The notes under the pieces were generated by a model. The model did not search any database. It was given only the letters and a program-made list of their open reading frames with translations, and was not told the origin of the DNA. A program made the position numbers and the translations under genes. Below, piece by piece: positions 1 to 11,941 of a stretch of 64,000 nucleotides of DNA. Source of the stretch: Macrobrachium rosenbergii (Eukaryota; Arthropoda; Malacostraca; Decapoda; Palaemonidae); NCBI RefSeq assembly GCF_040412425.1, contig NC_089755.1:51921798-51985797 (forward strand), in the 5' to 3' direction. The stretch's first letter is position 1. Every line of letters begins with the position of its first letter.

Positions 1-56
1 CGGTGAAAGTTCATCTCAGAATTAAAACTTTCCTCTCTGAGACTCTGTAGACTTTC

Positions 57-63
57 TGAATAA

Positions 64-134
<71 letters not shown>

Positions 135-180
135 CGCTGTTCGTTCATTAACGCGACTTTATATTCCTTGGTACTATATA

Positions 181-233
<53 letters not shown>

Positions 234-402
234 TTGTTCGTTAATTGACGCGACTTGATGTACTGGAGGTCACAGCGTAGTACATGTACCAGACGAGTGT
301 AAGCTTGCATAAGCTAGAGGCTTCCTCCACACGGTTAGGTATACGTGTCGCCCAGAAATTCTCCTGATACAGCGACTCGTGTTTTGCCTCCAGTCATCAT
401 CA

Positions 403-448
<46 letters not shown>
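57..448. repeat. AAT/ATT and TA microsatellite cluster
   Basis: Three arrays: AAT-type at 57-133, TA followed by AAT at 174-233, and ATT at 395-448. The sequences around the first two AAT arrays (gttcgttmatt then acgcgactt) are near-repeats of each other, so the first two arrays look like a local duplication. Confidence 0.9.
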
Positions 449-1616
449 GGAATTTTCAAAAGAATTTTAACGAATGAAATCATCTCTCTCTTTCCTGGAA
501 CAGCAAAAAATAAGTTCATCATTAGCATGGAGGGATAAAATCTACGGCATATACATATCAATTCTTACGTGTGTGTTTACAAGAGAGGCTAAATGAAAGC
601 CACTTAACGCTGACAATTTTCGTAGGCCTAGTCACGTAAGATACTCAGAAATGAAGAATTTATTAACTTCTTCCAACATCGAGATTATCCGGTGACAAAT
701 TACAAGTCAATTCATAACGTTTAGCACCAACCACCTGCCCAAATTAACATAGTAAACACAGATTTGTTGGGAATCAAATCTAACGCATAAAAAACATGGT
801 TAACATATGATATAATCAGTCCGAGTAGTTGCAGTAAATTTACCTTGCAGGTAATCATTAAATACGTCATACTCAGTGGAAGCTATGAAATTGCGCAGGT
901 GTGAAACTGAAGTCCCCACAGAGAGGTGGAATTGGCAACCTCCTTAGGGGCCTCCCCCGGTGTTCGTGAATCCCAGTTGTCAAGAGCCTGTGATCCGCTT
1001 ACTCTAGAACTTTATCGTCATGTGCTACTTTTGCAAAAAGTACCGCTGAAGTCTGCACTAACGTATAAATTTCATTCAATAAATAGTTTTTCTCTTTTTG
1101 ACGTTTTTACTTTTCTTGCTGAACGCTCCTCAATAGTGATTGATCGTATAATATCAGACTCAAAGTTGTCACGGAGTTCGCTACACTATTCTTGTGACAT
1201 ATTGACTCCACGGTGATATTTCGAGTCATGTTTAATCTACAACAAAATCAACAATAAAGTGTCTATACACATACACACACGTACATATGGTGTTGCAGTG
1301 ACAATGGTGGTGCATGTGAACTTTTTACCCAAAGTCGTTGTTCTGTCGCAGTTACACTTGAGAAACTTTATGTTGAAAGTCGTTCAAGGCTGAAGTCCTA
1401 AGCGCATTGACAATATAGCCCTCCTCTTAATGTGCATTTATGATAATGATGATTCTTCGGTCTACGGTTACTTGTTCGGTGAAGAATGGATAACATAATT
1501 TATACGAATGCTACTCAGGAATAGAATTAACACGGATTAGCGTATAATAAGCTCATCTTATTTAAGGTAATTATGCCATGATGATAGTTCTTACAGAGGG
1601 CTTAAGTTAAAAGCAG

Positions 1617-1618
<2 letters not shown>

Positions 1619-1690
<72 letters not shown>

Positions 1691-1761
1691 TGTATATATA
1701 ATATAAATATATATATATATGTATATATACAGACTATATATATACATATATATATACTGTA

Positions 1762-1850
<89 letters not shown>
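1619..1850. repeat. CT then AT compound microsatellite
   Basis: A pure CT run of about 68 nt (1,619-1,686) is followed by interrupted TA/CA sequence and a pure AT run (about 1,769-1,850). Confidence 0.95.
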
Positions 1851-1853
<3 letters not shown>

Positions 1854-2068
1854 CACTGAAAGTCAAGGCACAAGACATAGCTCTACCATTTCAAGACCAC
1901 ACCTCTGCAATTTCCGATTCGTGTTATCATTAGGGGGAATTTGAAGATAAGGAGAGATATAGGAAATAGGAAATGTATCGTCTTAAAATAGTAGATTTGC
2001 CACACGTGCACTGACATTCAGTGCAAATTACCTGAGAAAATTACTGCGCCCTAAGAGCGCGCGGGCAT

Positions 2069-2310
<242 letters not shown>

Positions 2311-2497
2311 TTTAAACATGTATACATAGCAGCTGGCTTCTCGGACTCCGTCATAATCCGTTGCCGCTCAAACCAGCCTCCAAATGTCTGTTGCACATTC
2401 ATAAGCATTGATTTCTGGTATGGGGTTGCTAGCCTACTTACCCTTGCCCCAACCTACGGCTACAGCAGCGTTTGTCGGCAACGTCCATGAATTCATT

Positions 2498-2543
2498 GGT
2501 GGCCATCCTTCTAAATACTAACCGAGCGCATTGTTCTTTGGTT
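2498..2543 (-). repeat. 5S-rRNA-like fragment
   Basis: The minus strand of this short stretch resembles the 3' half of animal 5S rRNA (on the plus strand, tactaaccg preceded by a ccatcttctaaa-like block). It is too short and diverged to be a functional gene. A 5S-derived SINE fragment is the likeliest reading. Confidence 0.3.
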
Positions 2544-3549
2544 TATCAAACCTTCCACTCGTCCACCAAAGAAACTATACTATACTGTAATAGCTTTATT
2601 CAGTTTGCTCACTGACAGCAAAATCAAGTTTTGTGTGTTTATTTAGCTTCTACATTTTCCACAACCAACCTTGTGAACACATCTTTGAAAACATGTTCCA
2701 GCAATATCCAAACTTTCAGGTGGTAATGACATGGTAATTGCTGAAAGGCATGCTTAAAAATGCGATCTTTTCCCCTCCTCTTGCCACTTTTGATAATGCG
2801 CATTGTCCGTCACGCATTTGATTAAAAAGAAAAAAAGTTAGCTTAGGTCAACATCAAAACTATCGCAGCATCCATTCATGTGCCTCTGGCTGTCTAACTA
2901 AAAGCAAACACTGAGTGTCGTGGTGGTGTTTAGAATATTAAGGAGTGTTTAGAAGAAGCATGTGACTTTCTTGTAGGAAATATATACCCAGCAACTTACG
3001 ACGTGGGTGTATTTTTAGTTCATTTTGATAGATAAACAACCACCAAGGGGAAAAACGATGACAGTGATATCTAATTTTTTAGCCTGTGAGAGCTCAAGGT
3101 CTCAAGCAAGAATAAGTGGAAAAAAAGGAAAAAAAAAGAAAATAGCAACAACATTCACTCACACAAACGTGCAAAGGACCAAAGAGCCTTCGTTAACGCT
3201 TCATTACTATTCCGTACGTCACGTTTAGCTAAGTTTCGGCGCCCCTCCCCCCCCCTCTCCAAAACTACAGTCACTGGCCACCAGCCTTCTCTCTCCTTCA
3301 AAATATCGACTTCTTCGGTATAGGCGGCGGTCTTATCACTCCGAGTTCATATCTAGACAAACTTTTCTGCTATCTCTACCCACTTTTGCCCGCAAAGTAC
3401 TGCAGAATATATATTCCATCTACAGTTCGCGTTGCGATGTATGATTGTTGATCACTGAACGGTCTGTGCCCCGTGGAAAATATGATTATGAAATGTAGTA
3501 AGATTGCGATGATTAAGCATTCGTGTAAGCATACAAGTTTTGGTTTTCT

Positions 3550-3906
3550 GAACTTTTTTCTGTCCGCACTTTTTCTGTCCTCTCTCAGGTCTTATAAACT
3601 ACAGAGGCTAGAGGGCTGCAAATTGGTCTGTTGTTCATCCACCCTCCAGTCATCAAACATACCGAATTGCAGCCCTCTAGCCTCGGTAGTTTTTATTTTA
3701 TTTAAGGTCAAAGCTAGCCACAATCATGCTTCTGGCAGCGATATAGGCCAGGCCACCACGGCCGGCTGAGAGTTGCATGGGCCGCGGCTCATGCAGCATT
3801 ATACCGAGACCACCGAAAGACAGATCTATTTTCAATGGCCTTGATTAAACGCTGTACAGAAAACTCGATTGCGCCGAAGAAGCTTGGGAGAATTTTTTAC
3901 TTGTTT
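3550..3906 (+). repeat. hairpin-bearing interspersed element, copy 1
   Basis: Opens with ttctgtccgcac-type short repeats, then an inverted repeat (3,602-3,627 against 3,661-3,686, about 22 of 26 paired), then about 200 bp of unique sequence ending acttgttt. It shares the whole order with the copy at 5,161-5,586. No coding sequence. I associate this sequence with decapod genomes and transcripts. Confidence 0.8.
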
Positions 3907-4215
3907 AATCATAGATATTTGTGAAAATTCTACATACCCAGATATGGACATCAAGCGCAAACGTTTCGTTATTTGGATAAGCTAATCTTTTAGAACACAG
4001 ACGAAGAAACAGATAAACAGCAAAGGGTCTGCCCCACGCAGACACATACACACTGAAAGAACCTACACTTTGCTTCATTATTAAAATGACACAAACTGGA
4101 GCATTCGAAGCTGGAAAGCGTTTATACAAGCAACAGGTACGATCGATTCAGTCTTGTATCGTAAAATCGTTCGGTTATGCAAACTTATCAACTCATTTGG
4201 TACATCTACCTACCT

Positions 4216-4358
<143 letters not shown>

Positions 4359-4572
4359 TAATTTGAACATACATGATTGCATGCGTAGTTATACATAGTA
4401 TGTACAAAGTATGTATGTTTCTGTGTCCGTAAGCTTTTAATCTGACTGAGAAAAACTTATGTAACGTAATGCCATAACATTCAACATTCCTCTACCAAAC
4501 ATTCCACGGAATACTCACTCATTCTCTTGGCATCTCGGGCCTTTTTGTGACCCATTCCTGCTCACACCAGAC

Positions 4573-4628
4573 TTATTTATTTATTATTTATTTATTTATT
4601 TATTTGTTTATTTATTTATTTATTTATT
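4573..4628. repeat. TTTA tetranucleotide microsatellite
   Basis: About 13 units of ttta with a few interruptions (ttgt, ttat). Confidence 0.9.
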
Positions 4629-4754
4629 GCAAACCAGGGTCATCATTTCTACGTTAAAAACTCGCTTATCAGGTCAAAGTGTCACCACGTAAGGGGAACT
4701 GATTTTTTTTTTTATTAATGAGGTTTCAGAACATTTCCCATACCGAGCCCGACA

Positions 4755-4866
4755 CCGGCACTCATTACTGGTCACCCCTCCAAGCACTGACCAGCAGAAT
4801 AGCTATACGCGTTATTGGTGGACACCCTTACCAGAACTGACCGAGCACGACGTTCCTTCATTGATC
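4755..4866 (-). repeat. two 5S-rRNA-like segments in tandem
   Basis: Two blocks (about 4,768-4,795 and 4,815-4,866), read on the minus strand, resemble the end of 5S rRNA. The plus strand shows ggtcacccctccaagcactg, and later gaccgagcacgacg followed by gatcgg. Best explained as a 5S-derived SINE, related to the fragment at 2,498. Confidence 0.35.
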
Positions 4867-5160
4867 GGAAGGCTAAGGGAGCAGCGAACATGGCAAGTGT
4901 GTCATTAACCATAATTACCGTTAATTAAGCAAATGTTACTATCTATTCCGGTGAGCATCACATACAGCGGATGTGGACATTAACGTTATTGTTTGCACAT
5001 TAAAAAGACTGTCGTGATTTTTTATATTGCCGCAAAAGTTAAGTCGCGTTTGTTTGTTACAAACAAAATGTGCTCATGTGGCTCAGTACTGAATGTGCTC
5101 ATGTGACATCGTATTAAGGGTTTAGTCCACATGAGCCTTTTCGTAGTTTTCCGTAAAAGA

Positions 5161-5586
5161 AAACTCTTGTGCCGGCTTTGTCTGTCCGTCCGCACTTTAT
5201 TCTGTCTGCACTTTATTCTGTCCGCACTTTATTCTGTCCGGACTTTTTTCTGTCCGCCCTCAGATCTTAAAAACTACTGAGGCTAGAGGGCTGCAAATTG
5301 GTATGTTGATCATCCACCCTCCAGACATCAAACTTACCAAAGGGCAGCCCTCTAGCCTCTGTAGATTTGATTTTATTTAAGGTTAAAGTTAGCCATGATC
5401 GTGCTTCTGGCAGCGATATAGGATAGGCCACCACCGGGCCGTGGTTAAAGTTTCATGGGCCGGGGCTCATACAGCATTATACCGAGACCACATAAAGCTA
5501 GATCTATTTTCGGTGGCCATGATTATACGCTGTACAGAAAACACGATTGCGCCGAAGAAACTTCGGCGCATGTTTTACTTGTTTTT
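5161..5586 (+). repeat. hairpin-bearing interspersed element, copy 2
   Basis: Starts with three to four copies of a ctgtccgcactttatt unit (about 5,181-5,260), then the inverted repeat 5,279-5,303 against 5,335-5,359, about 190 bp shared with copy 1, and a perfect 9-bp stem with AAA loop at 5,549-5,569. In copy 1 the corresponding final stem is broken by changes, so copy 2 is closer to intact. Confidence 0.8.
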
Positions 5587-5963
5587 TAAAGAGAATTTAT
5601 TACATTCTAGTTAATAAAAATGAGTAAAGACGAGAATTTTCATTATATTTCTCATTCATTTTCTGATTTTCAAAAGAAATATACTTGTTAATTTGTAATA
5701 TGCTTGCCTGGGTTTCAGTTTAGGTGGGCGTGTATACATATATATATTCGCACGCATGATTGGTGTGTAAGCTAACGCATATCCACGTACACAGATTATT
5801 TTCATGCAACGAATTATTTGAAGTAGGAAATAGATACAAGTGAAAGGGTGTGTTAAGACAGAATATATACTTTATATATATCCATTAGATACCATCCAGT
5901 TTGAATGAGGTCCTTTTAGTAATTCTACTAATGCACAGAACAATTGTGTATGTGATAAAGTTA

Positions 5964-6140
<177 letters not shown>

Positions 6141-6474
6141 GATTAATTCATTCCGTAAATGTTGCAAGAAGGAACCTCACGTATCCAACATCAGCGTATA
6201 TTCCCCGGAAGGACTGAGAATGTATAATAATAATAACATTGCTAAAACCGAATAACAGAATCATTAAAACGACCTTTTCCTCTTTCCGTATCGAATAACA
6301 TTTTTGTAACCTTCACCATCCATTTTGTCGTCACTGTCGGCGCGAGTCCTCCCACACCTTCTGTACTTTGTCAACAACACCATTGGATAATGTCGCGTCT
6401 TGGCCTTTGATACTTATTGGTAAATTACAATTCCCAATGGCGCACGTGCACGGTTTGTTTACTGCAAGCACACG

Positions 6475-6750
<276 letters not shown>

Positions 6751-6854
6751 ATGTACATGTGCATATATACACAACTATTAGCGGGTATGAGTGTTCATGT
6801 GGGATTTATGTATATGCAAAGTTCATGAATCTTAACGCAACTGCAGAGCAGACA

Positions 6855-6856
<2 letters not shown>

Positions 6857-6918
<62 letters not shown>
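6857..6918. repeat. AAT microsatellite
   Basis: About 20 uninterrupted AAT units. Confidence 0.95.
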
Positions 6919-7617
6919 GAGTTTGTTTTATTCTTTATCAGTGCATCTTTTCCCTGCGTTGATAGAGATAATAATAATTCCTTTTGTTGAGAGATAACTC
7001 AATCGAAAGCGACAGCACAGCACAGTTATATGAAACACCAAGAGCGTTCGGAGACCGCTAACCTCCGCCAGGGCTGAACAATTCAATCTGAGCCCCTCCC
7101 CCCGTCAATAGAAAAAAATCAATTCCCACGGAAGTAACATTCCGATAGCCCCAAATCTTATCTCTCGTTTCCGGTGGCGAGGCCCACGTTTGCTCAAAGT
7201 TCGTAAAAGCAGCACATGCCTTCCTTCGTAATCCTGGTAACAAACAGACACGCAAACAAACAAACGACGCGAATAAAAACCTAGCATCTTTGTTGGGGGA
7301 AATAACATCAACTCCGCGCCTCCTTGACTAAACACCACAGGTGTTGTACTCAGTCGTCGGACAAGTATGTACGTATCCATGTAGACATGGATCTTGTACG
7401 TACGCACATACATCCTCTATATTATCATACGGAACTTCGTGAGCACCGCATTATGATTATCTACAGAAGTTATCAAACCGTTTCCTGGGACTACAGTACA
7501 CTAAATTTAAGTCAAACAAATATTATTCTAGCCATAACAACAATCTCATGGTAAAAGACATCGCTGCCTCCTATATACGTGTTACTTTTATCGTTGCAGG
7601 GAATCGTCTTCTTTCAG

Positions 7618-8075
7618 TGAAATGGTAATAGCTATTCTATTGTAGTCCTGTTGGAAAAACTACCCTCATTGTAATCGGCTGAAGTTATGATCCCAATCGC
7701 TCCGCTGAAATATTCCTTGTAGGTCTAGTGGAAGAACATTCCCCATCAGTTCTGTTTAAGAAATATTCCCTTTAGTTTTGCTGTAGCAACCCTCTTATTA
7801 CTTTCTTTTGAAGAACCTATCCCATTAGTTCCGTAACTTACAATAATACAGTCCCCATTACCAGTAACGAAGCAATTTTTTCATTGGTTTCTACGAAAGT
7901 GAATCCCATCTGCCCCGATTTACTCCAAGTCAGTTTCGGTGACACACCCTTCCCATTTCTTCCTTTAAAAAAGGAAATTTTCATCTAACCCTTATTATTA
8001 AAGATCCCTCTTCGGTTATGAACACAAAACATTCCCATTTATTCCGATACTAACTTTCTCTTCACTGCTTTTGCC
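7618..8075. repeat. degenerate minisatellite-like stretch
   Basis: Successive segments share an attccc-n-ttagttc-n-gaagaa pattern at roughly 28-bp spacing (for example 7,737-7,765, 7,766-7,793 and 7,822-7,850). Copies are strongly diverged, so unit length is approximate. Confidence 0.4.
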
Positions 8076-8898
8076 TGTGGAAGGAAATTCTGCATTAGGC
8101 AAGGCATGTAGCAGACATTTTTTTTTTTTACGTTTATCTGTATTGGCCTTGATCTGACATATTCCTGGCGCTAACAATGGAAGCGACTTGACATTTCTAG
8201 CCTTCTCCAGTGATGAAGAGTTTAAGCGTGGTGTGAACTATGTATTTCTCTTGCGTGTGTGAATGCACTGAGACGAGCATGACTACAAAAATCAGGCTCT
8301 GTCCGTCATGCCGACGCGTGGTGGTCGTGAACGCGGGAACAAATGGTTTCAGTAATCTTTTTTTCGTGCTGACGGTAAATATTTGTTGCCGATATCACAG
8401 AAGCTCATCGTGATTGGTGGAAGCTTGTGCCGTGCACTACTCACCAGAGGTTACAATTCAATACATCGGCCAATCAGAAGCAAAACAGATGCGTCAGGAA
8501 TTTCGAAGGGGATTTTTACCGTCAGATGAAAAATGAATAAGTGAAAAGTACATTTTGTCATCATCTGTATCCTCTAAAGTTATCTATCTCCCTCAGTGTA
8601 AGAAGTAGATCCGACATCATCTAAGACTTTTAAAAACTCAATTGACAGTTTCATTTCTTACATTAACCATGACTAACTTGAACTGTTCTATATATCCTTT
8701 TATTTTCAGCATAAATGTAGACACCAGGCTAACTGCTGAAAAAGGAAAATCCCACAGGCTAAGTCTGTATTTCAGAGTAGATGTAGGTGAAAATATAGAT
8801 AAACGGTTTTTAACTGAAATATCGCACTCAGAGTAAACTGGTTTTTCATTAACCCTTTTACAAAGAAAGATGTAGTAAAAAAAACGAGATGTCTTCAG

Positions 8899-8899
<1 letters not shown>

Positions 8900-8963
<64 letters not shown>
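8900..8963. repeat. AT microsatellite
   Basis: A pure AT run of about 32 units. Confidence 0.95.
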
Positions 8964-8966
<3 letters not shown>

Positions 8967-9153
8967 GTATTATATATGTATATTCCTGCAGCTATTTCGA
9001 CTCGGTAAATGTTCATTATGCACATCGACAACCGTGACAATAATTATTAAGTCAAATAACAATGTAAGAAAATGAGAAAATTATGTTAAAGCTCTATTGC
9101 GATTTGGTTAGTTATCATCAGGTCGATAAAACGAACATTTTCTATATATGTAT

Positions 9154-9234
<81 letters not shown>
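9154..9234. repeat. AC then AT compound microsatellite
   Basis: AC (9,154-9,173) adjoining AT (9,174-9,234). Confidence 0.95.
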
Positions 9235-9241
<7 letters not shown>

Positions 9242-9789
9242 ATCCTTTAAATTTTCTCCCTAATTAGGTTTAGACGTCTGATGAGCGCTTTCCATTTTCT
9301 CCCAGAGCTCTGTCTGCCAGAACTCTCCCGTCCCGAGTCTCCCATACCATAGATCCATAGCTCACGTCACTTCCACGTCTCCCGGCTTTCTCTCCCTCTC
9401 TCTCTCTCTCTTTCTCTCCTTCACATCGCGTGGCCACCAAGAGCTCAGTTCTTCTGCTTTCCATCTTCTGAACACTACGTTTCTATGTTACTTTCCTTTT
9501 TAGTGATACGGTCTGACCGTGAAGATCAGTATTTTGTAGTCACATTTTCATTATCTCATCGATATAATATTTTTTTCTTATTTTGACTTATGCCTTTTCC
9601 TCTCAGAGGGAGTGGCGCCGGGAAGATTGGTCCTATGATTCTCAGAACGTCTTCTGCGGTTGAATTGTTTACACCGTGCTGTTTTGAACCCTGGTTGCAA
9701 CCAACACAGTTGTCCAACTGCTAGGTAGTTACTCACTGCTTAGGACAACAGAAATAGACTGAATTGTTTTTTAATAGGAGCTTTTGTTA

Positions 9790-9862
9790 TCTATCAGTTC
9801 CAGTCCTGGTGTCGAACTTGGATCTTCTCTCGCTTCGTATGCGAGAATGATGGTGGTGATAA
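9790..9862 (-). repeat. possible tRNA-derived SINE head
   Basis: On the minus strand a 6-bp stem (tctcgc / gcgaga) closes a 7-nt loop resembling an anticodon arm, followed 8 nt later by aagttcgacacc, which looks like a pol III B box. The D arm and acceptor stem are not convincing, so this is a tRNA-like relic rather than a tRNA gene. Confidence 0.3.
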
Positions 9863-10345
9863 CGTGCGTGTATACATAATACATACAATACATACATATA
9901 TATATGTATATATATGTATATATATACATGTATATTCTGTAAAAAGATGTAATAAAAAAATAAGAAGGACTGGTCGCATACAAAGTTTTCCTCATTATTA
10001 TGATATAAGCAGAAACCAAACCTAAAACAGGTGAGGACAACAGACCATAGGAGTCCAATATGATCAGCAGTGCATGAGTCCCAATAAGGCCCGAGAAGAC
10101 AACAAGGAGGAAGTTGTAAAATCGAAATCATTCTACAGGAAATATAGCTCCATGAAGCAGCCATTTCTTTGAATTTTCGCTCATGACATTTACTAAATCA
10201 CCTTTTTTGGTTGAAAGCTTCTGCAGGCATAGTTTTCAGTTGTTGACCTTCTTGGAATCTAGTTTATATTGGTTGGAATAGATAAAATACCTCATTCGAA
10301 TCCAAAATGACAAATCAGAAGAAGTGTCATGTGATCAGGAACGCG

Positions 10346-10348
<3 letters not shown>

Positions 10349-10403
<55 letters not shown>

Positions 10404-10597
10404 ATAATCTGTTTGAAAATTAAAACTATTTAGTTCTCTGAATTTATGGTAACATGAGAAAGAGAGAGAGAATGATGTAATTTGCATTTTGAATATTAAA
10501 ATTATAGAGTTTTCTTATAACATAGTTACATAAGAGGGAGAGTGTGTGTTATTTGTATTTAGATTAAAATTACTGAATTTTCTTACACCATAATTAC

Positions 10598-10649
<52 letters not shown>
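10349..10649. repeat. two GA microsatellites with related spacer
   Basis: GA runs at 10,349-10,396 and 10,600-10,649. The spacer holds repeated gtttgaaaattaaaac/tgaatattaaaat-like phrases each followed by a short GA tract, suggesting slipped duplications around GA arrays. Confidence 0.85.
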
Positions 10650-10653
<4 letters not shown>

Positions 10654-11133
10654 AGATCAGGTTAAAGCTATTCATCTGGAAGTCGAAATGAAAGAATTTT
10701 ATTAAACTCTATCAGTCAGAAAGAGATGGAGGACATCCCATTAGTCTAAAACTAAACATTTGTAATTGTTTAAAACTAATTCAAGTAAAGAGACAGGGAG
10801 AGGTATATGCGGAAATATATTTTGATCAATCCGTTTGTTAAAGAGAAAAAAGGCTGAACAATAAGAAAGACAACAATTTGTGTTTGTCAGAAAGCGTAAA
10901 AATTATACATCCCTAAAACATCATTGCACTCGTACTTAATTAACCGCGAATCTGTTAATTATGCACCTGTAGCTAACCTCGCTTGAAAAATCGCCCCGGT
11001 TAAATTTAGACGCTTATATCGACGAGGGCTCTGTTATTATAACTCTTATTGCCATCTTTATTATTATAATTATTTCATTATTGAGGTTATAAAACCCACA
11101 ATGGTTAAGAGCCAGCTCAGTCTAGGTCTAGGT

Positions 11134-11444
11134 CAGTGGTTCTTAACCTCTATCAATGTATGCACCCCTTTCAAATCAGCAGTCAGTTCTCGCACCCCCA
11201 GAATTGCTGAAATAAAAAAAAAAAAATACAAAATTGATATGATGTGTATTAATAACAAAACTACATTTTTTAATCTTCATTCACAAGGCTTACAGTTTTA
11301 TTTTGTTTTTATTTTATTGCAGAAAAAATAACATGCTTTTCTAAAAATACATTTTGCTTTAATCATTCATATGCATCCTCGCACCCCTTAGGAACCGGCT
11401 TCGCACCCCCTAGGGGGGCGAGCACCCCTGGTTAAGAACCACTG
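11134..11444. mobile_element. hAT-type MITE, complete, with 8-bp target-site duplication
   Basis: A 311-bp element with perfect 15-bp terminal inverted repeats (cagtggttcttaacc and its complement). It is flanked on both sides by the identical octamer gtctaggt (11,126-11,133 and 11,445-11,452). Eight-bp duplications and a CAGTGGTT-type end are characteristic of hAT elements. There is no transposase ORF, so it is non-autonomous. It is A-rich inside with a second GC-rich sub-terminal block (about 11,396-11,425). Confidence 0.92.
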
Positions 11445-11888
11445 GTCTAGGTGGACTTGGCTCGACTTGCATGTCATCTGGGTGAGGATGGCTCTCGATG
11501 GCTCCACATGCATTTTCAACACTGTCTTTTTTCATTCCGGTTAATCCTCTTCACACAAAAGTTTCGCTCCAAGAGCTCGTTTGTAAGTTCAGTTTGTTTG
11601 TAAGAGTAACAAAGTTAGCCTAGGCATCCGGCCATGTAGTTAGCCTGCAGTACATAGCGCAGTGCGGTAATAAAGCTTTCTAGCAAAATAATTTGGTCTT
11701 TGTACATAAATTCATGTTTATAATAATCATTTATCTTTGCCCTCTCCTTGGAAAATCGGCTGTGAAATACGTGGAACAAAGTTTATACACCCAAAATAAT
11801 ATCTTTGTAAGTTTGTATGTAGAGGACTTCCGGTACATAGCGAGAAATCAATTGCGAATTCTGTTTTACCAGTGGCTCACTATTCTGA

Positions 11889-11902
11889 AGTATTATTATT
11901 AC

Positions 11903-11940
<38 letters not shown>
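11889..11940. repeat. ATT microsatellite
   Basis: About 17 ATT units with one ACT interruption. Confidence 0.95.

Positions 11941-11941
<1 letters not shown>

Noticed and set aside
5549..5580. Stem-loop followed by T-rich sequence resembling a bacterial terminator
   Set aside because: The window is eukaryotic and the stem belongs to an interspersed repeat.
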